Part shown: in pieces, positions 18,936-28,791 of the stretch
Numbering within the stretch: position 1 is the stretch's first letter
Layout of the letters: each line of letters begins with the position of its first letter
Source: CAVVEQ01 sp963828855
Lineage (GTDB): Bacteria; Chloroflexota; Anaerolineae; Anaerolineales; Anaerolineaceae
Assembly: GCA_963828855.1 (NCBI GenBank)
Contig: CAWHGB010000002.1
Span: 1,240,001 to 1,304,000, forward strand
Length of the DNA: 64,000 bases
Direction of reading: 5' to 3'
Position numbers and translations under genes: made by a program
Notes under the pieces: model-generated
Databases searched by the model: none
Told to the model about the DNA's origin: nothing
What the model saw: only the letters and a program-made list of their open reading frames with translations

Positions 18936-19704
18936 TCAGGATTTGGTTGTATGGCGAAGATCGGGTATCTCGCGGTAGGAATCCTTCAGGCTGGTGAAGA
19001 GGTTGTACTTGAGGATGTACCAGAGCGCCTGGAAACCATCCTTGACGCCGATCTTCTTGCCCTCCTGGTAGGTGCGTCCGTAGTAGGAGATGGGCACCTC
19101 GTAGGTGCGACAGCCCAGCTTGGCGATCTTGGCGGTCACCTCCACCTCAAAACCGAAGCGTTGGGAGGTGATGATTCATATTACGGATGATCTCACCCCG
19201 GAAGGCCTTGTAGCAGGTTTCCACGTCGGTGAAGTTCAGGTCGGTGAGCAGATTGGAAAGCCCGGTGAGGAAGCGGTTGCCAAGATAATGGCGGTAATAG
19301 ATCACGCGCGAGGCGCGGCGGGTGAGGAAGCGCGAACCGTAGACAACATCCGCGCGGCCGTTAAGGATGGGCGCGATCACATCGGGGATCTCGGCCGGGT
19401 CGTATTCCATGTCTGCGTCCTGGACGATGACGATGCCGCCTTTGCTCTCAGCGAACCCGGTGATCAGCGCTCCGGTCTTTCCGCGGTTCTCGGGGTGCTG
19501 GACCAGGCGCACGGCAGGGTACTTTTTGGCGAAAGCCTCCACGATAACCACGGTGCCATCCCGCGAGCCATCGTCCACCACGATCACCTCGTGGGGCATG
19601 GAAAGCGCTTTATCCAGCGCTTCCAGCACCTCGTGAATGGTCTTTTCTTCATTGAAGACTGGCACGACGACGGAAAGTTGAGGTTCAGGGGGGATTTTCG
19701 TCAT
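18936..19704 (-). CDS. family 2 glycosyltransferase, DPM1-like (frameshifted)
   Basis: A protein of about 256 residues of the dolichyl-phosphate-mannose-synthase type. It opens with QLSVVVPVFNEEKTIHEVL, carries EVIVVDDGSRDGT, the GKTGALITGF acceptor loop and the metal-binding QDADMEYDP (DxD). The end holds TYEVPISYYGRTYQEGKKIG, typical of polyprenyl-phosphate sugar transferases. There are no C-terminal membrane helices, so it is a soluble catalytic form. A frameshift near 19146 splits RFGFEVEVTAK. Confidence 0.88.
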
Positions 19705-19736
19705 TATTGATTGGAAGACATTTAATTATACCTGAG

Positions 19737-19870
19737 GGGGAAGCGGGATGAGGAGATCGTAGCGGTTCCGCTTACCAAATTGCATTGCCGCCCCCCGCAC
19801 CTACAAAGCATTGCTATCATGCGACCACCGGCACCATGATCGTGGAATCTACATACCATGTTCATTGACG
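19737..19870 (-). pseudogene. remnant of an ICMT-like gene
   Basis: This stretch is clearly related to 21784-21918, the N-terminal part of the intact ICMT-like gene 2 kb away. For example GCGGGATGAGGA is shared exactly, and the segments that follow match at most positions (TTGCATTGCCGC versus CTGCATGGCCGC). It lacks an open frame and the rest of the gene, so it is a decayed partial duplicate on the same strand. Confidence 0.7.
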
Positions 19871-19908
19871 GGAAAATCCAATCCCCGTTTGACAGAAAGA
19901 ACCCATGG

Positions 19909-20322
19909 TTATTTTTCTCCGGTCTGGAAAAGCGTAATTTGCATTCCCTCCAGATCCTGTAAGCGCACGTTGTAATCCCCCCAGGGGGTGGTCACTGGCG
20001 GGTGGACCAGGGTGGCGCCGTTCGCGAGCAAGCGTTCCATTGCGGCTGCCAGATCCGGTACCTGCAGCGCAAACCGGATCTGCCCGCTCACCCGGTGGCC
20101 AACTTCCAACTTGTCGACCGTATCAGCCTGTGTTTCGTCGAAGATCTCGAGCGTAGCCCGGCCCATGTCCAGGATGACTGCCCTGCCCTGATCGGCCGGC
20201 CAGGTCTGGGTGGTTTCCAGACCGAGCCCAGCGCAATAGATTTTCACCATGCGCTCATAATCCCGGGCGGTCAGTGCCACGCGCAGCTCCAGCACGGGGG
20301 GAGGTGATTTCGGTTTTGTCAT
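19909..20322 (-). CDS. VOC-superfamily (glyoxalase-like) protein
   Basis: A 137-residue protein with the beta-alpha-beta-beta-beta repeat of the vicinal-oxygen-chelate fold. It starts VLELRVALTARDYERMVKIY.AGLGLE and ends TPWGDYNVRLQDLEGMQITLFQ, the C-terminal pattern of glyoxalase/bleomycin-resistance proteins. The usual metal ligands cannot be assigned with certainty, so both an enzyme and a binding protein are possible. The frame is intact. Confidence 0.82.
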   Translation of the reverse strand: MTKPKSPPPVLELRVALTARDYERMVKIYCAGLGLETTQTWPADQGRAVILDMGRATLEIFDETQADTVDKLEVGHRVSGQIRFALQVPDLAAAMERLLANGATLVHPPVTTPWGDYNVRLQDLEGMQITLFQTGEK

Positions 20323-20517
20323 TCTGATCGCTTGACCCTTTCCTGGTTTGTTTCGCTTACGCGAATTTTGAATTTCCAGCCCAACGCAAGGCGGAGGACA
20401 CCCTGCAACCTTAGAGATAACGCCTCACCCTTCAACAATATTCCCCATATTCTTCTCCCAACTGCCCTCCCAAAATTTACACTTCGCAAAACCTGGTGAC
20501 TCAATTATCAGTTCATC

Positions 20518-21342
20518 TCATAAATTATCCGTAGAATTCAAGTGGGGATTTTTCCCATCTGGGTACCCCAGCAAATAGATGAACTCAAAAACCGCGACCC
20601 CGGTGGCAGCTTTTCCAAACTCCCAGGTGTAACCATCTTTTTTCAATGGATCGATCAAATCTGCTAACTCGTCTACTGAATAGACCCGCAGCATACTGAT
20701 AATACCGTCCCAGCAGGTGGCCAGGGGGACAAGAGGCAATAAATACGTCCAGAAAATCCTGGTAAACGTCACTGGCCATATCCAGGGGGTCAGGAAAAGG
20801 TAGCCAAGGATGGTGGTGAACGGGGATAAAATCAGCAATGGCCACTTGACTTTTGGCGGCAGACTGGCCTCAAAGACACCTATCGCTGCACCGTTCCTGG
20901 CAGATGCTGCCAGGATCTCCGTTGCCTCTGCAGGCAGAAAATGGTGGAACCCTTCGAATATCGTCCGCATGCCTCGCAAGTCCGAAGGCACCTGCCTGGC
21001 ATCTACCGGAATGGAATAGTATTCCAACCCTTCGAATTTCGCTTCTTTTTTCTCTTTGGTCATGACCCCTTCAGGAAATCGATCGGTCAGGATCACCTTC
21101 ACAGGAATGCCGGCTTTTTCCAATTCACCGCGCATGTGCAACCAAGGTCCCCCTCCCCCTGAACAAAGATCCACGATGGTTTTCGTTCCCGCCTGGCGTA
21201 GACCTTTTTCCAGGAATGGGATCAAGGTCTTGTGACCTGAACCCAGGGTCGTGACGTGTTGCAGATAATCGGTCTGGATCCTGCGGAATGTCTTCGGGTA
21301 CCAGGTTTGATCAGTGAATTCAAAAAGGTGAATCCGGGTCAT
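20518..21342 (-). CDS. class I methyltransferase-like protein
   Basis: A 274-residue protein with a Rossmann-type SAM site: TIVDLCSGGGGPWLHM near residue 60, then KVILTDRFP and YSIPVDARQVP, and FEGFHHFLP where motif IV is expected. Its C-terminal half has a hydrophobic stretch (PLLILSPFTTILGYLFL to TRIFWTYLLPLVPLA) suggesting membrane contact, which is unusual for the fold. It starts nine bases after the ICMT-like gene and is probably the third gene of that cluster. The substrate is unknown. Confidence 0.72.
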   Translation of the reverse strand: MTRIHLFEFTDQTWYPKTFRRIQTDYLQHVTTLGSGHKTLIPFLEKGLRQAGTKTIVDLCSGGGGPWLHMRGELEKAGIPVKVILTDRFPEGVMTKEKKEAKFEGLEYYSIPVDARQVPSDLRGMRTIFEGFHHFLPAEATEILAASARNGAAIGVFEASLPPKVKWPLLILSPFTTILGYLFLTPWIWPVTFTRIFWTYLLPLVPLATCWDGIISMLRVYSVDELADLIDPLKKDGYTWEFGKAATGVAVFEFIYLLGYPDGKNPHLNSTDNL

Positions 21343-21351
21343 CTTTTACAC

Positions 21352-21918
21352 TTAGAGATATCTTCTCACTCTGCGGCAATACTCCTGGTAATCCTCCCCG
21401 TATTGCCCCTTCATATACTCCTCCTCGCGCAGCACCTGGCGGTGGAAGAGCCACGCCGCGGCGATGAGGTAGAGCAGCAGTATCCAGTTGGGGAAGATCA
21501 GGAACTCGCCCAGGAGGATGAAGGCGAAAGCGGTGTAGATCGGGTTGCGGCTGAAGGCGAACACCCCCGTGGTCACGAGCGAACCGGGCGTGGTGGTATC
21601 GATCCCCACCCGGAAGCTGCGCCCGAAGGAAACCAGGCTCCACGCGAGCCCCGCAAGACCCAAAAGGCAAAGCAGCACCCCCAGCCAACTCAGCGCCGCG
21701 GATTCGAAGAGCACTCCCTGGACGGGAGAGGGCCAGCCGAAGGCATGCGCGAAGACCAGGTAGAAGTAGAACAGGGCGAAGGGCGGGATGAGGAAATCGG
21801 TGCGGTCCAGCTTGCCGAACTGCATGGCCGCTACCCCGCGCCGTCGCAGCAGGACCACCCGCGCGACCACCATCCCCAGCATGATCACGATCGTGAGAGC
21901 ACCAGATATGGATTGCAT
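21352..21918 (-). CDS. isoprenylcysteine-methyltransferase-like membrane methylase
   Basis: A 188-residue polytopic protein of the ICMT/PEMT group. It has about five helices and the conserved C-terminal SAM-binding pattern TTGVFAFSRNPIYTAFAFIL, then EEEYMKGQYGEDYQEYCRRV. Bacterial members methylate prenylated or lipid-like substrates. I prefer the ATG at 21918; a longer TTG start at 21972 would overlap the upstream gene by more than 40 bases. A decayed partial copy lies at 19737-19870. Confidence 0.82.
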   Translation of the reverse strand: MQSISGALTIVIMLGMVVARVVLLRRRGVAAMQFGKLDRTDFLIPPFALFYFYLVFAHAFGWPSPVQGVLFESAALSWLGVLLCLLGLAGLAWSLVSFGRSFRVGIDTTTPGSLVTTGVFAFSRNPIYTAFAFILLGEFLIFPNWILLLYLIAAAWLFHRQVLREEEYMKGQYGEDYQEYCRRVRRYL

Positions 21919-21929
21919 GTTTTTATACC

Positions 21930-22943
21930 CTATAACCACCCAAACAACCGACTTATCAAATAACTCACCCAAAGCTTCCTTTCCCCACCCTCAGCTGTAT
22001 CCTTCTCGTTCGCTTCCGGTTTCATATAAGATACCCGCCACAGCCCGCCCGGCTCCTGGTGCTCGCACAGCCAATCCAGCCCTTTCCGGATCTGAGAGTC
22101 CTGGGCGGAAAACCCCAAGCGCGCCAGGGAATCCAGCGCGGTCAGCAGGTTCGTCCACCAGTAGGGGTGCTCAAAGCGCAGCCAGTATTCGGGCGCCCGG
22201 TAGGAGCTGTAGGCATCCGGCAGGAAGAAGCGCGATTTTAAGAGCTCCCCCGCCGCACGCGCCTCCGGGCTTAATCGGTTTATCGGGTGGACAGCGAAAG
22301 CGCGCAGCACCATCCCGGTCGCCATGTGCGAAAAAGGTTTGATCCGATCCCCCTGCAGCGGCTCGGCAAATTCGCTTGCAAGGCGGTACTGGGTGGCCCG
22401 GTCCAGCTTGTGGGTGATCATCGGGATGGACCAGCCTCCGTCATCCTGGCGCATGCCCAGGAGCCACTGGAACCCCTTTTCAATGCGGGGGTCATCCGCG
22501 TAGCCGGCCTGGATCAGCAGCGCCATGAGCGCGCCGGTGTAGTAGGTGGCGTACTGATTGGCAAGGAACCCACGGATATCCCCCTCTGCGGCCTGGCAGG
22601 AGAAAATGAATTCGGCCGCCCGCTCCACCTGCGGGTGGGCGCGGGTCATTCCGTAGCGCTCGATCAAAAAGCGGAACTGCCGCCATGTCTCAATCAGCGC
22701 GTAATTGATAGCCTTGTGCTTGTTCTCCCCCGACCGCGGCCAGCTTCCATCCGGTAACTGCTTTTTCAGGATCTTCACCGCCCCCGGCAGCTCCCACAAC
22801 CGCTCCACCGGGCCGGGATCCTCGCCCAGCAGGTCCCGCCGGGTGAAGTAGATCAAAGCCTCATCGCCGCTCCCCAGCAGCGGCGGGATGGGGTCATACC
22901 TTAATTGCCCGGCGAAATCACCCCTGTACGCAAGCATTTTCAC
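21930..22943 (-). CDS. squalene-cyclase-repeat (alpha/alpha toroid) protein
   Basis: A 337-residue protein built of prenyltransferase/squalene-oxidase repeats: QLPDGSWPRSGENKHKA, GFQWLLGMRQDDGGW, PYWWTNLLTALDSLARLGFS and GLDWLCEHQEPGGLWRV. It is about half the length of a true squalene or oxidosqualene cyclase and I see no DXDD acid motif, so it may bind or act on a hydrophobic substrate rather than cyclise squalene. It is followed tightly by an ICMT-like methylase and a methyltransferase-like gene. The start is GTG at 22943 or ATG at 22937. Confidence 0.72.
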   Translation of the reverse strand: MKMLAYRGDFAGQLRYDPIPPLLGSGDEALIYFTRRDLLGEDPGPVERLWELPGAVKILKKQLPDGSWPRSGENKHKAINYALIETWRQFRFLIERYGMTRAHPQVERAAEFIFSCQAAEGDIRGFLANQYATYYTGALMALLIQAGYADDPRIEKGFQWLLGMRQDDGGWSIPMITHKLDRATQYRLASEFAEPLQGDRIKPFSHMATGMVLRAFAVHPINRLSPEARAAGELLKSRFFLPDAYSSYRAPEYWLRFEHPYWWTNLLTALDSLARLGFSAQDSQIRKGLDWLCEHQEPGGLWRVSYMKPEANEKDTAEGGERKLWVSYLISRLFGWL

Positions 22944-23021
22944 ACGATCATCCTTCCCTTAAAATGGGGTATGGAACCCCATCACGGGTTGAACAGCATC
23001 TTCTGCTGACCTGAAGTCGGA

Positions 23022-24231
23022 TCATTGGCCATCCGCGCCCCAGGTCACCCCGGCGCTTTGCCCGCCCGGGGAGAAGGTGACCGTCATGCCGTTCGCCAGC
23101 GCCCAAGCCTCCGCAGCTTTCCCCAGCCAGGGGGAGCCGCAGTTCAGAAAGGTGTTTGCCATGATCGAACCGCCCTCGGTGAACAGGGCCGCGACGAGAA
23201 CGGGGATGGAATCATAATCCCCCTCCTGGATAATCCGCTCGTGATCCTGGACAGCAGCTACCAGGTCCCCGCTGGAAAACGTTTCGACCAGCGCGTCCAC
23301 CCCCGACTGCCCCAGGTGAATCAGCGCCAGGGCGGCTTCGTTGCGGACCTGCGTGTCCTCATCCTTGAGCGCGGCGATCAACTGCAGCATCCCCCCTCCC
23401 GTGCCTACCCTCTGGAGCCCTACAGCCGCCCTGGCGCGCACATCCGCGTCCGGGTCGCTCAAGGCGGCGGTAAGGATCGCCTCCTGCTCTTTTTGCATCC
23501 AGGAGAGATTGGTGATCGAATCCACCGCGGTGTAGCGGACAATGGGGCTGGGGTCATGCAGCATGGCATTCAGAACCTCGGTTGCCCGCATAAGGGTATC
23601 GCCCTCGGGGGTATTACACACGAAAATGGGGCCGTCGAAAGATGTGCAGTACCCGGCAAAGAGAATACTCGCAACAGCCAGGCGGGTGACCGGGTTCTCG
23701 TCCGATGCGGCGGCAAAAAGCGGTCCGGCGGCGGGAAGACCGATCTGCTTGAGGGTAGTTTGAATCACCGAGATCTTGAAGCCGTCAAGACCTGGGGTTT
23801 TCAATGCAGCCAGCAGGGGTTTGACGGAAGGCTCTCCAATCGCTACCAGGACGCTGAATTCCCCGCTGGTATTGACCTTTACAAAAGTATCGATGATCGG
23901 TTCGACCGCCGGAGGGCCAATTTTGATGAGCGTATCCCTGACCGCCTCCGTATTCCCCGGTTTCCCGTCATTCAGCGAGTGGAGAAGCGGCCCGACGGCT
24001 TTTACCCCCAATTCCCACAAGCGTCTGGCTGGCAGTGGATTGTACCTGGGGGTTGGAGTTATTTAAATCATTGATCAGGCGGTTGATTTTCAGATTTTGG
24101 GGATTCCACAGCGGGAAGGTGATCGCGACCAGGACGATTCCTGCCAGGATGCCCAGGAGCAGGTTCCTGCGTTTGTGGTTTTTCCCCGGAGTGCCATTTT
24201 CGGAAGGCGATCTGTTCGGATTGGTGTCCAT
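23022..24231 (-). CDS. membrane-anchored HEAT-repeat protein (frameshifted)
   Basis: A protein of about 400 residues. A short cytoplasmic Lys/Arg stretch (GKNHKRRN) precedes one membrane helix (LLLGILAGIVLVAITFPLW), then many HEAT-like repeats such as RLINDLNNSNPQVQSTASQ, TLIKIGPPAVEPIID, ALSDPDADVRARAAVGLQ and ALKDEDTQVRNEAALALI. Such solenoids are usually protein-binding platforms. A frameshift near 24010 splits the first repeats. The start at 24231 has GAGGTATCA upstream. No enzymatic domain is seen. Confidence 0.78.
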
Positions 24232-24415
24232 TGATACCTCTTCGATTTTTCTAAGATTCCGTCAAGCAAAGTTGATAAATGTCGCATCGCTTCTAACCAG
24301 GAGCAGAGGCGGAGAATCATGTTCAAGACCATCCAGGCATACCTTCGCGGATTGTTTCAAAATTGAGTCCCTTCAAGGGACTCTTTTACCTGGTCTTCTT
24401 GTAGTAATCCTTCCA

Positions 24416-25195
24416 TTACACATTGATTCCCGCCACGTTGAGGACCACCGCCACAACCAGGGTCAGGTTCATCAACCCGTGCATCACGATCAGGATCCAG
24501 GTGTTGCGCCTGCGCTGAACTATGTATGTCCCCAAAAGTGCGGATGGAACGATGAGCAGCAGATTCCAGGGCTGCCAGATGTGAGTAAATCCGAACATCA
24601 AACCGTTGGCAATCCATGCCTTTCCGCCCATGGCGAGCTCCTGCCTTGGCAGGATGTAGCCGCGAAACCAGAATTCCTCCCCGAAAATATTCAGAAGCCA
24701 CCCGGCAACGAAGATAATCGCCACCCACCATTTTCCCTCCAGCGGCATGCCCATGAAAACCCCGGGAATCCTTGCCGCAGCCGCTCCGGGTCCAAAATCA
24801 GGCGGAACAAGGGGATGCGGAGCAAAGAAGGGCAAGCTGCCCAACCACTGGCTGGAGAATCCCAGGCCAAAATACACAACCATCGATACAATGAAGAGTC
24901 CCGCTGTCCAAAGCCAATCTCTGCCGGTCATTCGGGTAAGCCTGAACCGCGGGGCGAAGGAACTCCACCTGCTGGCATTCCCCTCGAGCTTGTAACCAAC
25001 CAATGCGGCTATGAAAAAAAGTGCCATTGTGACCGGCCAAACGATCAAATACCCCGCGAGGTAGGGGTATCCCGACTGCTGGATGAACCACGTCAGAAAA
25101 TGGTAGTGCGCCCAATAGAGGATCGCCGCTGGAATGATGAACAGAAGGAGTGTCCCGCCACTCCCCAGCGGTCGCATTTTCGTGTGTGATTTCAA
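24416..25195 (-). CDS. CPBP-family intramembrane metalloprotease
   Basis: A 259-residue polytopic protein with the three CPBP (ABI/Rce1-type) motifs in order: GEEFWFRGYILPR (EExxxR), MFGFTHIWQPWN (FxxxH) and VMHGLMNLTL (HxxxN). The two Glu and the His residues form the predicted active site in the membrane. Family members cleave CaaX-like or signal-like substrates or mature bacteriocins. It starts at TTG 25195, overlapping the S41 peptidase stop by four bases; an ATG at 25177 is the alternative. The two proteases look translationally coupled. Confidence 0.88.
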   Translation of the reverse strand: MKSHTKMRPLGSGGTLLLFIIPAAILYWAHYHFLTWFIQQSGYPYLAGYLIVWPVTMALFFIAALVGYKLEGNASRWSSFAPRFRLTRMTGRDWLWTAGLFIVSMVVYFGLGFSSQWLGSLPFFAPHPLVPPDFGPGAAAARIPGVFMGMPLEGKWWVAIIFVAGWLLNIFGEEFWFRGYILPRQELAMGGKAWIANGLMFGFTHIWQPWNLLLIVPSALLGTYIVQRRRNTWILIVMHGLMNLTLVVAVVLNVAGINV

Positions 25196-26283
25196 AGTTC
25201 TTCCACCTGGTTCGATTTTACCGAAGGTTCGATCCCTTCTGGAACATGTGGATCTTCGAAGGTGGAGAGACTATCCTCCAGCTCCTGAGAGTCCCTCCGA
25301 ACTTCTTCCTGAAGCCTGGTCAAAGGTTCCAGATCCAATTCTCCCTGGCTAGAAATGAATGTTTTTAGCACAAGATTGTACGCGCAGGTGAATGCTTGTT
25401 CTTTCGTCGTCAATATATCAGGGATGACACCTGATCCTTCCCAGTTCGTCCCGGTGATTGGATTGACCGGTCGGCCGACAGGGATAAATGCCTCAAAATG
25501 GGATGTTAACCGGAAAGGTGCGCCAATGTTAGCCCCGCCACCCGTCTTTTCCCCAATCAGGGTGGCCCTTTTCAAGGCTTTTAGATCGTAGGCAAATTCC
25601 TCGCCTCCAGAAAAAGTCTCTGCGCTCGTTAGTATATAAACCGGTTTTTCCACGAATCGTTTACCGGGCACATCGGGAAGGGTCCAGTATTGTTCAGTTA
25701 TGCTCCCTTTCCGCCAGTAAAAATCATTCAAATGCACCCGTTCTTCACCGAAGAAATAGGTCAGAAGAAAGCAAACCATTCCCGGATCTCCGCCCCTGCA
25801 TTTCCGTAAATCAATAATCAACGCGTTCGTTTCATTAATGAAATTCATCGCCGCCGAGGCGGTATCCCCGCCCCAATCCAGGGGGTAGAACTCGCGAATA
25901 TCCATGAACCCTACATTTCCGGGCAATCTTTCCGCTTTATGAAGACCATAATTATCCAGCCTGGCTTTTTTATGCCATTCATCCTGCCAATCCTGGTTCT
26001 CTCCCAGTGAACCTTCCTGCTCGGGTATCATATCTTTATGATAGGTGACCTTTAAGTGGTTGTCGCTTGTCACCTTCCGCAGGTATTACGGTCAGGATTG
26101 TTGCCAGGGATTCCCCTTCAGCAACACCATGTGAAATATCCCTTTATCATAATTTATCTTCAGGTTGTTGCAAATTTTCTCAGCGACATCCGGAAAAACA
26201 TAATCCTCCCTTAACCTCCTGGAAAGTGTTTGAATCACTTCGGATATATCAGCAGGTGTAACCTTATAATGGTTGTTCATCAT
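25192..26283 (-). CDS. S41-family C-terminal-processing peptidase (frameshifted)
   Basis: A protein of about 362 residues of the S41 (CtpA/IRBP-like) serine peptidase family. The N-terminal helical part (VIQTLSRRLREDYVFPDVAEKI) is the typical IRBP-like cap. The catalytic domain has YFPLDW-type strands, ALIIDLRKCRGGDPGMV, ILTSAETFSGGEEFAYDL (nucleophile Ser followed by family GGE) and LIGEKTGGGAN. No signal peptide is visible. The frame breaks near 26085, joining the two parts. It overlaps the downstream CPBP gene. Confidence 0.82.
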
Positions 26284-26471
26284 TTTCCCCGAATTATTGT
26301 ACACCGTTTCCACCTATGGCTGATCCGCATTTTTGGTCTGACTTGGATAAATCCAGATAATGGAGAAAAAACAAAAAATACCCACCAGTTCCGTGGGTTA
26401 ATAACCCGGAATTTCCTCAACCTGCCCCGGCAATTGGATAAGATACTGATTTCTCGCCGGGGTAGGCGAAC

Positions 26472-26594
26472 TTATTTCTTATCTTTGTTGGTGGTCAGCT
26501 TGCTGATGCCCCAGAAGAGGATCCCCAGGCAAGCCAGGAAAACCCCTGTTCCTATTGGTCCCGTCCAGTAAAGTGATAACCATAAATCGTTCAT
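26472..26594 (-). CDS. 40-residue small membrane protein
   Basis: A short open frame with a strong site (GGAGG four bases before ATG). The product begins MNDLWLSLYWTGPIGTG, continues into a single hydrophobic helix (VFLACLGILFWGI) and ends in the basic tail SKLTTNKDKK. The composition and clear start make it a credible small membrane protein, but no family is recognised. Confidence 0.6.
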   Translation of the reverse strand: MNDLWLSLYWTGPIGTGVFLACLGILFWGISKLTTNKDKK

Positions 26595-26693
26595 TCGTGC
26601 CTCCTTGCAGAACGTTTGGTGGGGGATGAGACAATCCGATGATTAATACTATATGCCGTTTCGCGGGCTTTTCAATGGGAGATTTAGTGATCT

Positions 26694-27969
26694 TTATTTC
26701 GCTTCCAGCCGGTAGAGATCTCCGGGTAAAGTCACCAGGTAGATGTTACCCTGCTCGTCGGTCCCGAAGGAAGTGATCTTCGCCGCTTCCTGGAAAAGTT
26801 TGCCCGAAACCCAACCCTGCCCCTCTGGATGGATCAAGCCCCAGACCGTCCCGGAACAGTAATCCCCAAGGAGGTACACCCCGTTGAAGGCTGGGAATTT
26901 CGTCCCCCGGTAGAGGATCCCCCCGGTCACCGAGCAGCCCTGGTTGTGGTCGTATTCAAATACAGGACCGACGTAATCGCCAGGGAGGGATTGACCGTTG
27001 CTATTGTAGGGATGACTGCCCTCCATGAGGCTCCAGCCAAAATTTACCGGCGGGTTCAGCACACCGGCTGCCAGGTAATCGATCTCCTCCCAGGCATTCT
27101 GGCCGACATCCGCAATAAGAAGGTCTCCGGTCAGGGGATCGAAATCCAGCCCCCAGGGGTTGCGCAGGCCATACGCCCAGATTTCCGCCGCCCCTCCCCC
27201 GGCAGCGTAGGGATTATCCGCGGGAATGGCATAAGGACTGCCGTGATCCACGTCGATCCTCAGGATCTTGCCCAGCAGGGTCTGCAGGGATTGACCATTC
27301 CCATTCGGGTCGCCCTGCCCGCCGCCATCCCCCATCCCGATCCAGAGCATCCCATCCGGTCCAAAGGTGATGCGCCCGCCATTGTGGTTTGCAAAAGGCT
27401 GCGCGATCTGCAGAAGGACCTGTTCGCTGTTTGGATCAGCGCTCATCCCCCCCGAGGGAACAGAAAACCTCGATATCACGGTATTGCCATTGAGGTCGGT
27501 GTAATCGACGAAGAAGGTACCGTTAGTTTTAAAATCGGGGTGGAAGGCGATCCCCAGCAAGCCCCGCTCATTCCCGCCGCGCCCCACCCTGTCGCGGATA
27601 TCCAGGAAGGGCTGTGATTCAAGGGAATCCCCGCTCATTCACCCGGATAACCCCCGCCTGCTCCAGGATGAACAACCGTCCCGATCCATCGGAGGCGGAT
27701 TTCAGCTCCACCGGGCGCTCCAAACCGCTCTGCACCTTCACCCAGGCATACCCCGCCGGGTCGGGCAGGACCGAAACCGAAGCCGGGGTTGGTGGGGGTG
27801 TTGCTGTGGGGGTGAAGATCACCGTTGGGAAGAGGGTGGATGCCGGCGGGCTGGCGGGCGGAGCAGCCTGAGCCGTGCTGGTGGGTGAGAGGGTTGGTTG
27901 AGGCGCGCAGGCGGAGAGGATGAGAATAAGAGTGACGGTAATAAAAATTTTTTTAAAAGTCCCTGGCAT
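26694..27969 (-). CDS. PQQ-dependent sugar dehydrogenase-type lipoprotein (frameshifted)
   Basis: An exported lipoprotein of about 424 residues: signal peptide FITVTLILILSAC, Thr/Pro-rich linker, then a six-bladed beta-propeller of the soluble glucose/sorbosone dehydrogenase family. Visible landmarks are RPVELKSASDGSGRLFILEQ, GLLGIAFHPDF, NHNGGRITFGPDGMLWIGMG, GLRNPWGLDFDPLTGDLLIA, DVGQNAWEEI and GGILYRGTKFP. Family members use PQQ and calcium to oxidise aldoses at C1. The frame shifts near 27630. The start has GGAGGAGCG immediately upstream. Confidence 0.88.
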
Positions 27970-28144
27970 CGCTCCTCCTAGAAGTTGCTTCTAAAGATAA
28001 TAACCGTGGACCTGAAGCCCCGAAGCGCTATCCTTCCGGGTTTAGTCCCGCGTAGATTTCCACCAGCACCCTCCCGAAAAACACATCTCCGGACCCGGCG
28101 CCAAAACCATCACACTCTTTGACCAGGTTGCTATCTTTTGCCTT

Positions 28145-28572
28145 TCAGCATTCCAAAAGCAATTTGATCCCATCCAGGACCATGAGCCAGTTCTGCTCGG
28201 AGTGAGCAACTTCCTCCGGCGAAGCGTTGTTATCCTGGGTGATGGTCAGTTTTGTATTGCTGCCCACTGGCTCCAATTCGTAAGTGACCGTCTTGTAGTT
28301 TTCGGGGATATCCGCCAGGCCAGCCAGGGAACTCCAGAAAGTGGAAACCAGGAGCCTGCCTTTCTCGTTTTAATAATCCGTCCTTTGTCCTCGTATTCCC
28401 TGCCGTTCCAGACCCCGCGATAGGTAATGGGGCTTCCCACCTTCCAGTCGGTGGATACCTCCGTTCCAAACAAGTATTGCTTGATAAGTTTCGGGTCGGT
28501 GAGCGCCTCCCACACCCTTGAAGAGGAAGCATTTATGATCATGCTCGTCCTGGCAATATATTGTTTGTCCAT
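28145..28572 (-). CDS. SRPBCC/AHSA1-like protein (frameshifted)
   Basis: A START-fold protein of about 142 residues (AHSA1/polyketide-cyclase group). It starts ARTSMIINASSSRVWEALTDP, the family's opening strand and helix, continues with WKVGSPITYRGVWNGREYEDKG, and after a frameshift near 28370 ends in VTYELEPVGSNTKLTITQDN and NWLMVLDGIKLLLE. The hydrophobic cavity binds a small ligand; the role is unknown. AGGAA precedes the ATG. Confidence 0.75.
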
Positions 28573-28717
28573 TTCCTGTTGGTCTCCTATTCTCCTGGCT
28601 GGTCATTCGGTCCAGGAAACACCATAAAGGGGTGATCGTTTAGTTGAACCATACTCTCTTCCATCTGAGTCTCACCCCAATCTAATGCGACCGGGATTAT
28701 TATGTATATAATTCAGA

Positions 28718-28746
28718 TATATATGATAAATTTTATCATATATAAT
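28718..28746 (+). promoter_or_regulatory. palindromic operator overlapping a -10 box
   Basis: A 27-base palindrome at 28718-28744 (13-base arms, TATATATGATAAA and its complement around a central T) runs into TATAAT at 28741-28746. It lies about 45 bases before the start of the small monooxygenase-like gene. The shape suggests a repressor site on its promoter, but no cognate regulator is adjacent. Confidence 0.55.
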
Positions 28747-28791
28747 GGTTCGTTTCACTTGTTTCAGCGCCACCAGACGCAAGGAGAAAAA

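Noticed and set aside
23025..25189. Long plus-strand frames (349 and 384 codons) across the HEAT-repeat and CPBP genes
   Set aside because: Both are antisense to recognisable proteins, have no ribosome site and show no family pattern.
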